A stretch of DNA of 64,000 nucleotides from Thamnidium elegans (GCA_025201345.1 JAIXMG010000041.1:62001-126000), one strand, 5' to 3'; shown: positions 21,307 through 33,621, counted from the stretch's first letter. The notes: a model not told the origin generated them from the sequence alone. Translations and numbers: made by a program.

Positions 21307-21821
21307 GTGTATTCTGCGACTTCTTTTTTGTAACTGTATACAGTATGAAATACATGTTTTCGGGCCCAGCACAGAAAAAAAAAAATTCCCTCTAAATACC
21401 CCCCTTAATACTTGAATAATACGTTAATGATGGGTATAAATAGCTTAATATCTTATTACAATATACCAACTTTCAAAAAAAGCTGTCGTTGAGCTCTCTT
21501 TTTGGGTGGCTCAGCCTTCCCCTTTGACTGACAAGTAATAATAGACTTTAGTGTCCCTTTTTTGGTTTTTTAAAAAGAAAGGTGTCGCGTGAATTACAAT
21601 CACTATGCCAAGTGTAGATCAAATCCTAAAAGAAGGATATTATCTCTCTTTTTACTCAATTAGAAAAAAAATGACATGTTTCCACAAGTGCACGGTTTGT
21701 ATAATAACAAGTCATACAAATTATCTAATTGTCCTACATCACACACACACACACACACACACACATTTTATTATAATCATTTCTCCTTGATTGCTTATAC
21801 TCTAGGATTTGTTAAAATCAC

Positions 21822-21859
<38 letters not shown>

Positions 21860-23126
21860 AGGGAAAAACAATACGATTCTTTTTCACCCACGTTAGGTTG
21901 ATATTACAATCTTTATAGTTTATACGAGAATTAAAGAAAAAAGATGGGTTAATCCAAGTTATTCTGTGTTTGTTTTTGTTGTTGTTATTCCTCCTTTTCT
22001 TCTATTATTATAAATAAAGAGCGATTTGCTTTTTACTGTGTTGGTCATGTTGGAATTATGTCCAAGAATAGTAGGAGTACATGATGTATACTTTTTATTT
22101 TTTTATTTCTGTTGTTGATGTGCATTTCGTTTTTGAAAGAGTTGCACAGTGTTTTCTTTGTTTCTCTATTGTATCGAAAATGATGGTATCTTGTTGCGTA
22201 TGATGTACACAAATAAATAATGATAAGCCAACAACAAAAACAACGTAATCTACTCCTTTTAAAAAAGATATGAGCCATAATTATAAAATTGAGAATATAT
22301 CTGCAGTAGACATATTATATAATAATAATAGCGACTCGTGTCAATAACTGAATATAATACTGTATTAATGATGATTTAACCTCATATGATTGAATGCATT
22401 GTAGATACTAATGTATAATGCACATCTTTCCAAGTATTCCGAATGCCGTATTTTCCGTTTTGTGTTTATGTATTACCCACAAACAAATATTATCTTTGTA
22501 GCTTGAGAGCCGTATTATGCACACATAAACACACACACATATATATGTATATAAAAAAAGGGATAACCCTTGTGCAAGGGAAAAAAAAAAAAAAAAAAAA
22601 AAAAAAGGATATATCAGTATAGTTAGTTAGTGCAATATTTCTCTTGTAAAGAAGTATCTAATCGATTATATACATTTTGTAAAAGAATGTACATTTAGTT
22701 TAAATTGAAACATTTAAAAAAGATGATAAAAAAATAATCTGATGATTTTTTTTTTTTTTTCGTAAAGTTCAACACGTTATATTATTATTGTTATCGTTTC
22801 TTTTTCTAGTTTTATAATACAAGTATAATTCTTGTAGTACTACTTTGTACTTGTTTATTACAAGATAATTATTTGAATTATTTACTCTTTCAAAGTGTGT
22901 GTATATTTCTTCTAGTGCGATATTATTTTGGTTATTTTGTTACTTAGGAACTACAAAAAAGCTTATTTACTCCATGTGGCGTGAGCACTGAAATATTTCT
23001 TGTGTAAGAGAAAAAAGAATGGATACACAAGAAATCAGTAACTATAAATACTCGGGTTTTATTTTTCATTTTTTTTTTTATCTTTGCCACTAAAAAAAAA
23101 AAAAAAAAAAAAAAACTTTATATATA
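21037..23126. other. Intergenic region rich in microsatellites
   Basis: About 2.1 kb with no supported gene. It holds a CT repeat (21272-21306), a CA repeat (21738-21765), A runs (21824-21855 and 22580-22606), and a T run (22747-22760). Small open frames here have no homology cues. Confidence 0.6.
21738..21765 (+). repeat. (CA)n microsatellite
   Basis: Uninterrupted CA dinucleotide repeat of 28 bp in intergenic DNA. Confidence 0.9.
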
Positions 23127-23339
23127 ATGAACACTGCTATCCGTCAAATTCATCACTTCTCAAATAATCCTTCTGCTGCTGCTGTTACTACGGTTACATT
23201 CTCTCAAATGAGACCAAGATATATTGATAAATGCGTTGAAGCTAATCCTCGTCAAATTGTAAAAATCGATATCTTGGGTGATCTAGTTGAATTACCCGTG
23301 TATGCCTTAAGACGAAGAAATGCCATGGTTCAAATCTAA
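23127..23339 (+). CDS. Small orphan protein, 70 aa
   Basis: Single ATG-started frame in otherwise noncoding DNA, preceded by a TATATAA-like element and an A run, followed by an AATAAA-like AAAATAAAATAAA near 23446. The protein is basic with an N-terminal stretch that could be a mitochondrial targeting helix (MNTAIRQIHHFSNN) and a C-terminal IVKIDILGDLVELPVYALRR segment. No family is recognised. Amino-acid use looks coding rather than random, so it is listed as a probable gene. Confidence 0.5.
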   Translation: MNTAIRQIHHFSNNPSAAAVTTVTFSQMRPRYIDKCVEANPRQIVKIDILGDLVELPVYALRRRNAMVQI

Positions 23340-24643
23340 CTCCTCCCATTGTGTATATTATATTCTTTTTGTGCTGTATAATAGTATGTGCACTCTTCTT
23401 GTATTCTGATTTTCTTGTATTCCAACTATTTTTGTATATATCTTAAAAAATAAAATAAATTGGGCTCTAGACCCCCAACACTTTCTTCCATTTGATAATC
23501 ATATTCTACTACTTACTGCTACTAAATAATAATTACATTGTCCGCTCATTTTTGTGATCAAAAACTTTAACCTTCTTTTTTGAGTCTGTAGTAACTAGCT
23601 TGGACCTTTTTCTTTAGTAACTGTCATACACTTGCGCTTGCTTAATATTTTGATGCAATCTACAAAATAGATCTCATCTACATCTGGTAAATACTCTCCG
23701 TCTTTATTGTTTTAATAAGGTTTAATGTACCAAAAAGTCTTTTTTTTTTTTTTTGTCAGATTCTAATAGACAATGTGTACCTTACTTGTTATGCATAGAA
23801 TAACCCGCCCTTTTTTTCTTGTCGTGTTCTGACATTATTACTTCTTTGTAGCATGAACTACCAGATGTGTGTGATAGCACTACTGCTATAAAAAAAACTC
23901 GAAATAAAATAAACTTTAGAATAAACTTAAAGTTCTACTTTTAAAAGGCTTCATTTAATAGTAACCTTGATGTAACTATTCAGGGGCTTTTTCTTCTATT
24001 TTTTTGCGCGCGTGTGCGTTGTATCGAAGTAATGGCCCCCTTTTTACATACACTTTCTATATATGGTCCTGTATCTTCCAGTACCTTTTTACGTCTAATT
24101 GACCATTTATAAATGTTGTGTCGTATGTGTGCGTGTGTGCGTGTGTGTGTGTGTGTGTGTCGATTTTTAGATGGCCATCAGTTGAAGTTTTTTTTTTTTT
24201 AAAAAAAAAGGCAATTATCTAGTAATAGGTCTGCTGGTAGACACTCATTTCTAACTAAACTTGGTCATTTTTGCTTTTTTATTTGAGCTATTACTATTCA
24301 CTTGTATGTGTCTTCTATCTTATTTTATAATATCACTTTCTGTCACAGCGGCTTTAACTAATAACATATATGCAAGCTATAAGAAAATTTTCTTTACTGT
24401 TTTTTTTTTGCTTGTGTATAATTATTTTAACTAATACTGTGGTACAGTGATACATTATTCTATCGTATATATACACTGTCCTTTTATTTTTTTTCGTGTA
24501 CTTTATGTAATCTTTTCAGGAACTACAATGGAATTTCGGAAGTACATTTTACCTTGATAAAGTAGTCACACGCACTTTTTTTTTTCACAAATTCCTGCCT
24601 CAAAAATTACATAATTTTTTTTTTTTTTGCCTTTACTTACATT
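23340..24643. other. Intergenic region, no gene seen
   Basis: 1.3 kb of AT-rich DNA. It contains a GT repeat (about 24124-24160), a GCGCGCGTGTGCG stretch near 24007 and a perfect T/A palindromic tract (24188-24209). Confidence 0.55.
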
Positions 24644-26591
24644 ATGAATCAACATAAATGGTCAACTGATACTTTTGAAGTATTTGAAAAGTAAGATAAC
24701 ATAGTAGCTACGTTAAGAGAAGAAGAAAAAAAACTAATAAGCTCATGTATTACAGACCAAAGATGAAAGACTCTTTTGTTACAGCAAGTAATAACAATAG
24801 CCCATTCAACCTTACAGCAAAAGCGTTTATACCAACCAATAGCAGCCGGTTTGACCCTTTTCAACCTTTACCAGAGACGAAATCAGAAGAGGAAGATTTG
24901 GAAGATGATATGACAGATTTGAGTCAACATTTAATTTCTAGTCATTTGTTAGATGAAGAAGACGAAGAAGAAAAGGAACCAATAGTGCATGCGCCTATAT
25001 TATGGGACACACAAAAGGAATGGAAACCTTCTAATAATAAAATACAAGACATTTGGACACAGGATGAGAAGGAACATGATAACTTTGAAAGTTTTAGTCA
25101 ACAAGGCGATAACCACGGAGAGAACTATAGTCACAGTGATGATCAAGAGTTTGACCCCACTTTGCAATTCTATCATGGTTCCTTGTACGATTCTCATACG
25201 ATTCAAGATATGAACCGATTATCGCTTGATGTGACTAACCCGTCTTTAGAAGAAACGGAAGCAGAGAATGTAGGTGAAGATATGTCTACGTTGCAGATGA
25301 TGCAAACTATATTTTCAGATTTAAGTGATGAGCAGTTGATGGAAACGTTAGCCAGACATGATTATGATGTGGATAGAGCGATTGAATCGTTATTAACTAA
25401 AGAGACAACGGTAGAACCAGCACCTACGGTAAAGAAAAGACAAGTATGCAGACACTTTTTAGCAGGAGAATGTTATAGAAAAGATTGTTGGTTTGTACAC
25501 GATTTACAAGAAAAGATTTGTAAATTCTGGTAAAGTAGAAAAATTTAGAGATAAGTACGTTAAAAAGTATATTGAATTATTATAATAATAATTATTACAA
25601 AATAATGAATAGGCTTCAAGGGACTTGTTTAAAAGGAGATTCTTGTGAATTCTCGCATAAAATTGATGTACAAGAAGTAGCCAATAAAATCATTGTTCCT
25701 CAACCAGTGGTTAGAAAAGAGCCTCAACATCATCAATTTACACCTGGTGATTACCCTCAATTATCAAATCAATCCTGCAAGCCTTACCATTCTACTAATG
25801 TAAAACAACAACCAGAAGAACAAGTGATTGAAGATGAATTTCCTTCTTTAGCTTCTGCTTCAAAAATTAAAAAACCTCCACAATCATTAATAAAAGGAGG
25901 ATCAAGTATTAATTTTGCAGCAGCTGCCAAGAAGAAGGGGTCTCCTAAATCAAATATACAAACTAAAAAGGCAATTCGTCGTACTGGTTATCATAATACG
26001 CAAAAATTAACACAGCCTGTTCATATTCCTTGGCTTGATACAGGCAGTGCTTTAAATTCTGTTTATATGAAGGAGGTAAAATATAGTAATATATGTGTAG
26101 ATATATGTATATTAATTAATATATATATAACATAGAGAGAACAAGCTATTGAATACGGTATGCTTAGAAATAGATTCTTTAGTAGAGCTACAGATTATTA
26201 TTTAAAAGGAGATGGTGCAAAAGCCAAATTGTATTCTATGGAAGCAAAGAAATATAATCGATTAATGCAAGAAATGCACACAGAAGCAAGTAAACGTATT
26301 TTTGAGTCCAGATCTCAACACGAAGCTTTTATTGATTTACACGGTTTACATGAAGACGAAGCAATTGAAATTATTGATCAAAGGTTAAAGGACTTGAAAG
26401 CAAAATACAGTGGTGTAATTTATATCGTTACTGGTACTGGTCATCATTCAGGTGCAAATGGTCTAAGTAAAAAACAAAGTAAATTGAAACCAAGCGTTTA
26501 TAATTATTTAAAAAAAGAAAATTACCGTTTTGCAGAAACCAATATTGTGGGAGATTCCAAAGGTGGCGTTTTTGCGGTCGATCTCTCTTGA
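24644..26591 (+). CDS. PAM2-CUE-CCCH-Smr domain protein (Cue2/N4BP2-like)
   Basis: Exons 24644-24690, 24756-25529, 25613-26075, 26136-26591 give 579 aa. Domains in order: a PAM2-like motif at 31-42 (SPFNLTAKAFIP) for the MLLE domain of poly(A)-binding protein; an acidic region; a CUE-like ubiquitin-binding helix bundle at about 195-229 (MMQTIFSDLSDEQL); two CCCH zinc fingers at about 247-289 (CRHFLAGEC, CKFWLQGTC); two FPSL/YPQL-type short motifs; a DUF1771 helix (about 430-490); and a C-terminal Smr domain with IDLHGLH and VTGTGHHS. Smr proteins such as yeast Cue2 cleave mRNA at stalled ribosomes; a similar role here is inferred from domain content. Domain calls are strong. Confidence 0.9.
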
Positions 26592-26764
26592 TTGGTCAAT
26601 AAATTTATATATATATATATATATGACGTTTTTCGGTTTCAATAAAAAAATGTAACATAACAGGGAAAAAAACACATGCTTACATTTTAACTAACGTATT
26701 ACATATATATTCTCTTTTTTCTGTTGTGTTTCTTATTTTTACTGATCAAAGACGCATATACATT

Positions 26765-26796
<32 letters not shown>

Positions 26797-27232
26797 TTTC
26801 GGATATAGTTTACCCGGTTTCAAAAAAATAAAATAAAAAATGTTGCCCTGTTTTTAATATAAAATGATTTTTCCTTTCAAAAAGCTTTTTTAAAAAAAAG
26901 CTATTTTAAAGGTACAAATTCCAGGGAAAATAATCATATCTCTTTCTATTCTTTTTTTTTTTTTTTTTTTGCAATCACACCCTATAATAAGAAAAATTTC
27001 TGCTTCGTCATTTCGGGGGGCATAATAAGCGCCCACGAAATCTCAATATCGTATTGACGTCATGTATTAAAACTCCGTTATGTTCCTTAATAAAATTTTT
27101 TCCCTTTTCTTTTTTTTATTTTTCGTTTCTTTTTTCTACTTTACTTTTTTCTTTTTTCTGCTTTTTATATATATATATATATAAATATATATATACAACA
27201 CACACACACACATATATATATATACACACAAA
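26592..27232. other. Intergenic region and promoter of the Con7-like gene
   Basis: 641 bp with several (TA)n runs (26608-26624, 26766-26780, 27168-27195), a T/A palindrome at 26886-26899, a GT-rich GTTGTTGTTGTT stretch and a CA repeat right before the ATG. No gene seen. Confidence 0.55.
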
Positions 27233-28206
27233 ATGGCTCAATCATCTACCATGTTTCCCTTTAACAGTACATCCAATGAAACTACTAGTCTTTTAGAAAG
27301 AAGACAACAATCAGCACCGTTCTTACAGCAACTAGAGTTACCATCCCTACCTCCACTTGCACAAATTATGACAGAAAATCCTCAAGAAAAGAAAGCACAA
27401 GTTGAAGCAGTAGCAGTTACCATGGCAGCTATTGAAGCAGCGGCAACGGCATCTATGATTACATCTACCGCACAACCATTAATGCAACATGATAATACAC
27501 ACAATCTTACATCGGCACCTACTACATTTTTACCTACTACATATAATACAATAACAGATACACCTGTCAATACCATCTTACCCATCTATTCATCTTCTGA
27601 TTCATTAAATCAAACACTCGTAGAGAATGGAGTATTTATGGATCAACAACAACACATGTTTAATGCAGCAGCTGTAGCAGCGGGATTAACAACCGATAAC
27701 AGTCATCAACTATTAAGTATGCCGCCTTCCTTTATGGATAACGGTAGACAGCAGCAAAGGGAATCTTCTGTATCGTCTACTTGTTCAGATAATAAAGTGT
27801 ATTCGTTTGTGGCTATTCCTGGTACAAATCAAAGAAAGAGACCTCGTAGAAGATACGATGAAATTGAAAGACTTTATCATTGTAGCTGGACTGGTTGTAC
27901 AAAAGCGTATGGTACTTTAAATCACTTAAATGCACATGTGAGCATGCAACAGCACGTAAGTTCTTTATATATATATATATATATAATAATTTTTATTAGT
28001 ATTCTAATCTTTTCTTTTTTTTTTATCCGTAGGGTCCTAAGCGTCATCCAACTGAATTTAAAGAAATGCGTAAAGAATGGCGACGTCAAAAGAAGGAAAG
28101 AGATTCTGTTAAAAAACAAGTAGAAAATGCTTATCGTAACAATCAACAACAACAAATGATGCAAACATATCCTTCATTCGCAAATAATGGATATAGTTTT
28201 TATTAA
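27233..28206 (+). CDS. CON7: Con7-like C2H2 zinc-finger transcription factor
   Basis: Exons 27233-27955 and 28033-28206 give 298 aa. The N-terminal 190 residues are Gln/Ala/Ser/Thr-rich with no known domain. The conserved block begins with the basic segment RKRPRRRYDEIERLY and contains one C2H2 finger, YHCSWTGCTKAYGTLNHLNA then HVSMQQHG, followed by KRHPTEFKEMRKEWRRQKKE. This arrangement is that of Magnaporthe Con7, a regulator of conidiation and infection-related morphogenesis in moulds. The intron interrupts the finger right after its last His. The family is confident; the biological role in this organism is not known. Confidence 0.88.
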
Positions 28207-28251
28207 TAAAAACTGGTTTTTTATACATGTATATTTGCTTTCTGAAAAAAA

Positions 28252-28283
<32 letters not shown>

Positions 28284-28622
28284 AGGAGAAATTATTATAA
28301 AAAAAATAAAAATAAATATATATAAAAGACGTCATAGCTCTTTTTGCACATAACAACCCCCCTTTTTTTTCGTATTGTAAATAAAAACTTTTTGGTTATA
28401 CAGAAATGACGTTTTGATTGTTGTTTTTGTAAAAAAAAAAAGTGCTCACAGCGGGGATTTATTTTACTTGGCTTCATCTGTTTCCTGTTGACAAGTCAAT
28501 GAGCTATTTGATCCGCTATGATGGTACGGTCGATCCCTAATACTTTCTTGTAGGCACGAACAAGGTAACTATGACTTCATTAAATTAACACTGACGAAAT
28601 GTATTTTTTTTTTTATTTAAGC
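28207..28622. other. Convergent intergenic region, no gene seen
   Basis: 416 bp between the Con7-like and NAS6 gene ends, dominated by A runs (28244-28270, 28272-28283) and T runs. Nothing else recognised. Confidence 0.5.
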
Positions 28623-29578
28623 TCAAACGTTATCGATGCTTTTTTGAATAAAAGATTTGATTTCTGGTTTTGAACATAATTCAATTGGAGTTTTACCATC
28701 ACTATTAAGTCGATCCGAATCAGCTCCGTTTTCTATCAAAAAGACAGCACAGTCACCATGATCTTCTTCACAAGCTAAATGCAAAGGTGTATTTCCTTGA
28801 TTGTCTTTAGGATTCAATCTACACTTTTTCTCTACTAATAACTCTATAATTTTAATATAACCTTGACTTGATGCTCTGTGTCTGTATAAATAATGAATAT
28901 AATGATATCATTTGCTAATAAAAAAGATATATGTACTTTACAACGGAGTCTGTTTGTATTGATTGATTTGATTAACGTTTGCGTTGTATTCCAATAATAA
29001 TCTACATGCTTCAATTCTATTTTTGGACGCTGCATAATGTCTATTTTTTAAAAAAAAACTTTTTTTTAGCACTTTTTACTGTGTACTGCTATTACTACTA
29101 CTATTACTACTACTACTACTACTACTACTGCTACTTTACAATGTTGATTGACCTGAATCATTTTGATTGTTTGGATCAGCTTTATTCTCTAGTAATAATT
29201 TGACGACAGTTAAATGACCAGCAGAAACAGCAATCATTAATGGTGTCCAACCAGCCTATTATTACAAGCAGATTAATTAAGACATATAAAGGGATTATTA
29301 TTATATATGTGTGTAATTACATCTTTATCTTGACTATTTACAAGAGCACCCTTGTTCATCAAATATTCTACAATATCTGCATGACCTCCTGAAGCTGCCC
29401 AATGAAGTGCAGTTCGTCCGTCCTTTTTTAATATGCTGTTATTTCTTTATTCTTTCTTTCTTTGTTATATTTACTTATTTACCTCGTCAAAGCTATGAAT
29501 AAGAGTCTGGTCTTTATCAAGCATTTGCTTTACAATAAATAATTTGCCTTCATAAGCTGCTTGATATATTGTCAACAT
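28623..29578 (-). CDS. NAS6: Nas6/gankyrin-like ankyrin-repeat proteasome assembly chaperone
   Basis: Exons 29578-29483, 29422-29321, 29255-29140, 29040-28942, 28881-28623 give 223 aa, close to gankyrin (226 aa). It is made entirely of ankyrin repeats: DGRTALHWAASGGHADIVEY, AGWTPLMIAVSAGHLTVVKL, SGQSTLHYAASKNRIEACRL, YKQTPLHRASSQGYIKII and NQGNTPLHLACEEDHGDCAV. Nas6 binds Rpt3 during assembly of the 26S regulatory particle. Intron positions roughly follow repeat boundaries. Length and the DGRTALHW / AGWTPL repeats favour Nas6 over other ankyrin proteins, but a generic ankyrin protein cannot be fully excluded. Confidence 0.82.
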
Positions 29579-29778
29579 TTTTTTTTTATGCGAAAAAAGA
29601 AAAAAAAAGGAAAGAAAAGTGAGAGAGGAAGAAAGAATACGTAACCCTAAAAAAAACAAACAAATGAAATAAAAAGGCGATCAAATATGATTGGCTAAAT
29701 GATTTATTGATACAAAATTATGTGAGAAGAGGGGGGGGATAAAATGATTATGTACAAAATGGGTAATGTAAAAAGATT

Positions 29779-29863
29779 TTAGTGACTAACGACACCAGTA
29801 GTAGTACTGTTATCAACAAGTTGAATAGTAGTAGCAGAGTCATCTAATTTCTGCTTTTTAGTG

Positions 29864-29894
<31 letters not shown>

Positions 29895-30183
29895 GATATA
29901 TTAAGTTGACTTCTTCAAAATCAAATTGAGAAAAGATATCGTCATCGTCATCAGCATATTTTCGCTTATGATCATCTTCTTCGCCTTCAGATAATTCAGG
30001 CATATCGTCCCAGTCTAATAATCCATTTTCGGTAGCAGAAGGGAATCCAAGTATAGCTAATAATTCACTGTCATCAATAACATGATCAATACTAGCCAAT
30101 TCTTGTTCTTCATCATCATCTTTAAGGTTCATGTTTATGTCATCAAGTTTTAATGGTTGTACAAGTAACAATGGCTTTGTCAT
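29779..30183 (-). CDS. Small acidic orphan protein, 134 aa
   Basis: Intronless ATG-started frame. Features seen: an N-terminal LLLVQPLKLDD segment, acidic blocks (KDDDEEQE, ELSEGEEDD, YADDDDD), a possible hydrophobic-acidic motif ELLAILGFPS, a poly-Thr run coded by a GTA/ACT microsatellite, and a short basic KKQK. The mixture of acidic stretches with bulky hydrophobics resembles activation domains (speculative). No family recognised. Confidence 0.6.
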
Positions 30184-30244
30184 TTTTTTGAAGGAAAAAA
30201 AGTAGTTGAAAAAATTATTAAAAAAAAAACCTTGTTATTTATAT

Positions 30245-30276
<32 letters not shown>

Positions 30277-30357
30277 CCGCTTTATTTGTTTTCGCTTTTT
30301 TAGTCGGGGATTCAATACGTAAAAAGAAGAAGATCGGGTATAAAATGAATCTCCTTT

Positions 30358-31626
30358 TTAATAAGAAGATGAAGAAGACGAAGATGGAATGGGTACATCG
30401 CGACACAGCGGACATTGATTTTTACCAATCGTAAGCCAGGTATCGATACATTCTTGATGAAACCCATGATGACACGCTAGTACACGGACGTCGTCTTGTG
30501 ATTGGTAACTGTTTAAACAAACTTGACACCCATCCGAATTACCTATAATCGTTTGTTTCACTTGTTGCGTATACTTTACGATAGGCACGTGGTTGTCGAT
30601 CGCTTCTTGACTCACTGTAGGCAGTCGCGCAGGTCCAATTAATGCTGCCAAGTCTAATAACTCTTCATAGCTTGGACTATCGTTCATAATACCTTCTACA
30701 CTATTACCACTAATAATATACACTGTCCATTGTCCATTACCCACTCTTTCATTTGTTTGTGATGGTAATGATGTACCTGTATCATTATTGCTATCTTGTT
30801 GTTCTGTAGCTGCCAAAGCTGCGGCTGTTGCTCTTCTAATTCTTTCACTTCTTCTTCTTGATGTTGTCGTTTCATCTTGATTATTATTATTGTTACTGTT
30901 ATTATTATTGTTAAATGATCGAACTCCATATAAAAATACTGGCAGCATAATAATACGAGTTACTTCACTCTCTTCATTTGTCAACGTAGGTCCTTCTCCA
31001 TCTGCATTTACTGCAGTGGGTGATGGTGTTGTTGCTGTTGTTGTTGTTTCATCATCCTCTGTCCTTGTAGATACACTAGTAACAATCACAGGTAACCTCA
31101 TAAATCGCATAAATGAATCTTCAGTACTACCAGGTTCCATTTGTTGAAACAACTCTGGCGATAAATGCATCGTCAGTTGTTGTCTCACGTTGGTTGGAGT
31201 AGTAGTAGTAGTAGTAGTAGTAGTAGGTTCAGTTGTTGCTTCTGTAGTAGTATTGGGTGGAGCTAAAGAGGCCATTTGACCGTTACGAAAAGAAGTTAAA
31301 ACAGCTTCACTTATCACGGAGGCAATCATTCGAGAGAATGGTGATATATTAGTATTTGTGGACTCGACATTTGTTTCTTCTTGCTGCTCCCTTTGTCGCT
31401 CTCTTCTCAATCGTCGTTCATCTCGACGTTGGTTTTGATCGGTAGGTATAACTTGAGACCTTGATGCGTTTAATTGTGTTTGATTTCTGGACGTAGGTCG
31501 AATACGACCTGTTCTGGGTGTACTGGTTTGAGTGGGAGGGCTTACAGATACTTGCTCTGATGTTGATTCGGTTGCAGGTGTGGTTTGTGGTGGTTGTGGT
31601 TGTTGTGAAGATTGTCTTTGTCCCAT
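30358..31626 (-). CDS. RING-H2 E3 ubiquitin ligase, possibly N-myristoylated
   Basis: Intronless, 422 aa. The C-terminal RING-H2 domain is complete: CQVCLNSYQSQDDVRVLACH, then HGFHQECIDTWL and CPLC, with all eight zinc ligands. The N-terminus MGQRQSSQ has Gly2 and Ser6 as in N-myristoylation sites, so the ligase may be membrane-anchored (inference). Between lie Thr/Ser/Gln-rich disordered stretches, a poly-Thr run, a poly-Asn run and a region NGQWTVYIISGNSVEGIM that looks folded. Substrates and ortholog are not recognisable by eye. Confidence 0.88.
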   Translation of the reverse strand: MGQRQSSQQPQPPQTTPATESTSEQVSVSPPTQTSTPRTGRIRPTSRNQTQLNASRSQVIPTDQNQRRDERRLRRERQREQQEETNVESTNTNISPFSRMIASVISEAVLTSFRNGQMASLAPPNTTTEATTEPTTTTTTTTTPTNVRQQLTMHLSPELFQQMEPGSTEDSFMRFMRLPVIVTSVSTRTEDDETTTTATTPSPTAVNADGEGPTLTNEESEVTRIIMLPVFLYGVRSFNNNNNSNNNNNQDETTTSRRRSERIRRATAAALAATEQQDSNNDTGTSLPSQTNERVGNGQWTVYIISGNSVEGIMNDSPSYEELLDLAALIGPARLPTVSQEAIDNHVPIVKYTQQVKQTIIGNSDGCQVCLNSYQSQDDVRVLACHHGFHQECIDTWLTIGKNQCPLCRDVPIPSSSSSSSY

Positions 31627-33621
31627 AATTGCTGATTTATTTATTTATTTTTAAAAAAAAAGAAAGGCTAGGGAAAAAATAGCCTGTCTTTTTTCCTTTT
31701 TTTTTTTACTGTGCAATCCACGCGCAACAAAAAAGGCTTTTTTACTAGATACACTACAACCGATAAACAAGCATCCCTCCCCCCAAAACACGGTACTTCA
31801 TTTTTCCCGTGTACAGGCATATTTCCTATTTTTATTTCTGGAAAACCTTTCCTGTCCGATTGCATAGAATAGATCTTTTTTTTTTTTTTTTGTTCTGGGT
31901 TTATTTATTTTTTAAACAAATAGAATGTGTTTTACGCTTGTATTGTTCTCTATTTGTTACTGCAATTAAAGCCTAAAATACCCACGCTTTACAGACAATT
32001 TTTTTTTAATCTTGGCAACCCTGTCTAAACTCTGTTTTTCTTCCCCCGAACCAAACACACACACACCCCGTGATGGAGTTTCAAGTAAAAAAAAAAAAAG
32101 TTACCCTTGTTTCTTTTTGCCAACTGTGATTATAAATGCAAAATAGCCGTTGTTATCCTTTCATTGGCTACGTAGCACTTTTCCTTAAAAAAGAAAACTT
32201 CTAAAGGGAACTTTGTTAAAAAAAGTGATTTATATTAATCTGTTACACAAGTTTCATAAAAAAAAAAAAACTCCAAAATGTCGTTTTAGATTTCTTTTAG
32301 TGTGTAATCTTTATCACCATTCGTACCCGATCGCAAATGTAGTACAAGATTCAAATGCTGAAGAAGAAGAAAAAACATCTTGTATCGTCTTCGGCTTTTT
32401 TTTTTTTCTGATCTTTAGCTTACCATTTTTGGGTAAAAGAAGGATTTTTTCGAGTGACATTTGTGAAGGTTTAGATGAAACCCACTTAAATAGAAAAAAA
32501 GAAGAGCCATATACAATTATGCTATTACCCTTGTTAAGAACAATCAAAAACTATGTTTGAAGCCAATATATCTTCTTGCTAGTATAACTTCCTTTCTTAT
32601 ATGAATGGCTACTTTCTGATAATAACTACTCTTTATACTTCCCCTCTGCTATTCTTACCTTTTTTCTGCTGCTGAAACTTAACATTGATCCCGTCCCAGA
32701 AAAAAAAAACCGATATACGGGTATCACTACGGGAACCCCTATTATTGGCTTGAACTTAATTTACTTTGCATTGCAGGTAATATCTTTCGCATTGATCTTT
32801 CGGCAAGAAACACATCAAAAGCTAACGTCTTACAGATAAAGCCGTTACTTAGCAATATTATATATATAAAACCGTTACTTAGCAATACATAGAAACCAAT
32901 ACTTAACAATATAATATATATAATTAAAAAGAGTGCTTTTTTTTTTTTTTTTTTGGTTCATAGAAAGCCACTAAGCTGTTGCCCCTTCTTTGCAATATAT
33001 CTTTTTTTCTTTTTTATTATTTAGTATCAATTTGTATGATATTACCGTTGGGTGGCGCAGTACTTTTAAAAAACGTTCGAATATTCGCAGATATCGAGCT
33101 ACGTATTTTGGTTTTAACACAATATACTTTTGTCTCGAGCCAAGAAGAAGCGTCTCTTACGTTTACTTCTGCCCTCCTGGAGAGTCCCCAAAGGGCTGAT
33201 CGGTGTGAATGCAGCGAGCATCAGGCGGCTAGTGTAATTACCTCCCAAGATTTACAATCAGTGGTCCTTGTGGTCTTATTTTAGCGTCCAAAAGAGGTCC
33301 ATCCCATATAACATCAGTAACCGACAAGCCTCTATATCATTTTAAAGGATCAGACTTTGGTACCTTGCCCCACTTTATAGTCATGAAGAGAAAGGGCAAG
33401 TCTTTCAGAGCCTGCTATATTGACGACAGTTATTGTCATGGCGGGCTTAACGAAAAAGTTAGAATTATAACTAACCCTTCTCCTTCGAGAAGGTCTTGTT
33501 TACCGGTTTATTGACCTATTTTCCTTGTTAAACAAATGCAAACTTCTGTTGAAGAATTCATTCCTTGTAGTACTACCAACAAGATATCGAAAAGGATATC
33601 GATATAGACACTGTATTAAAC

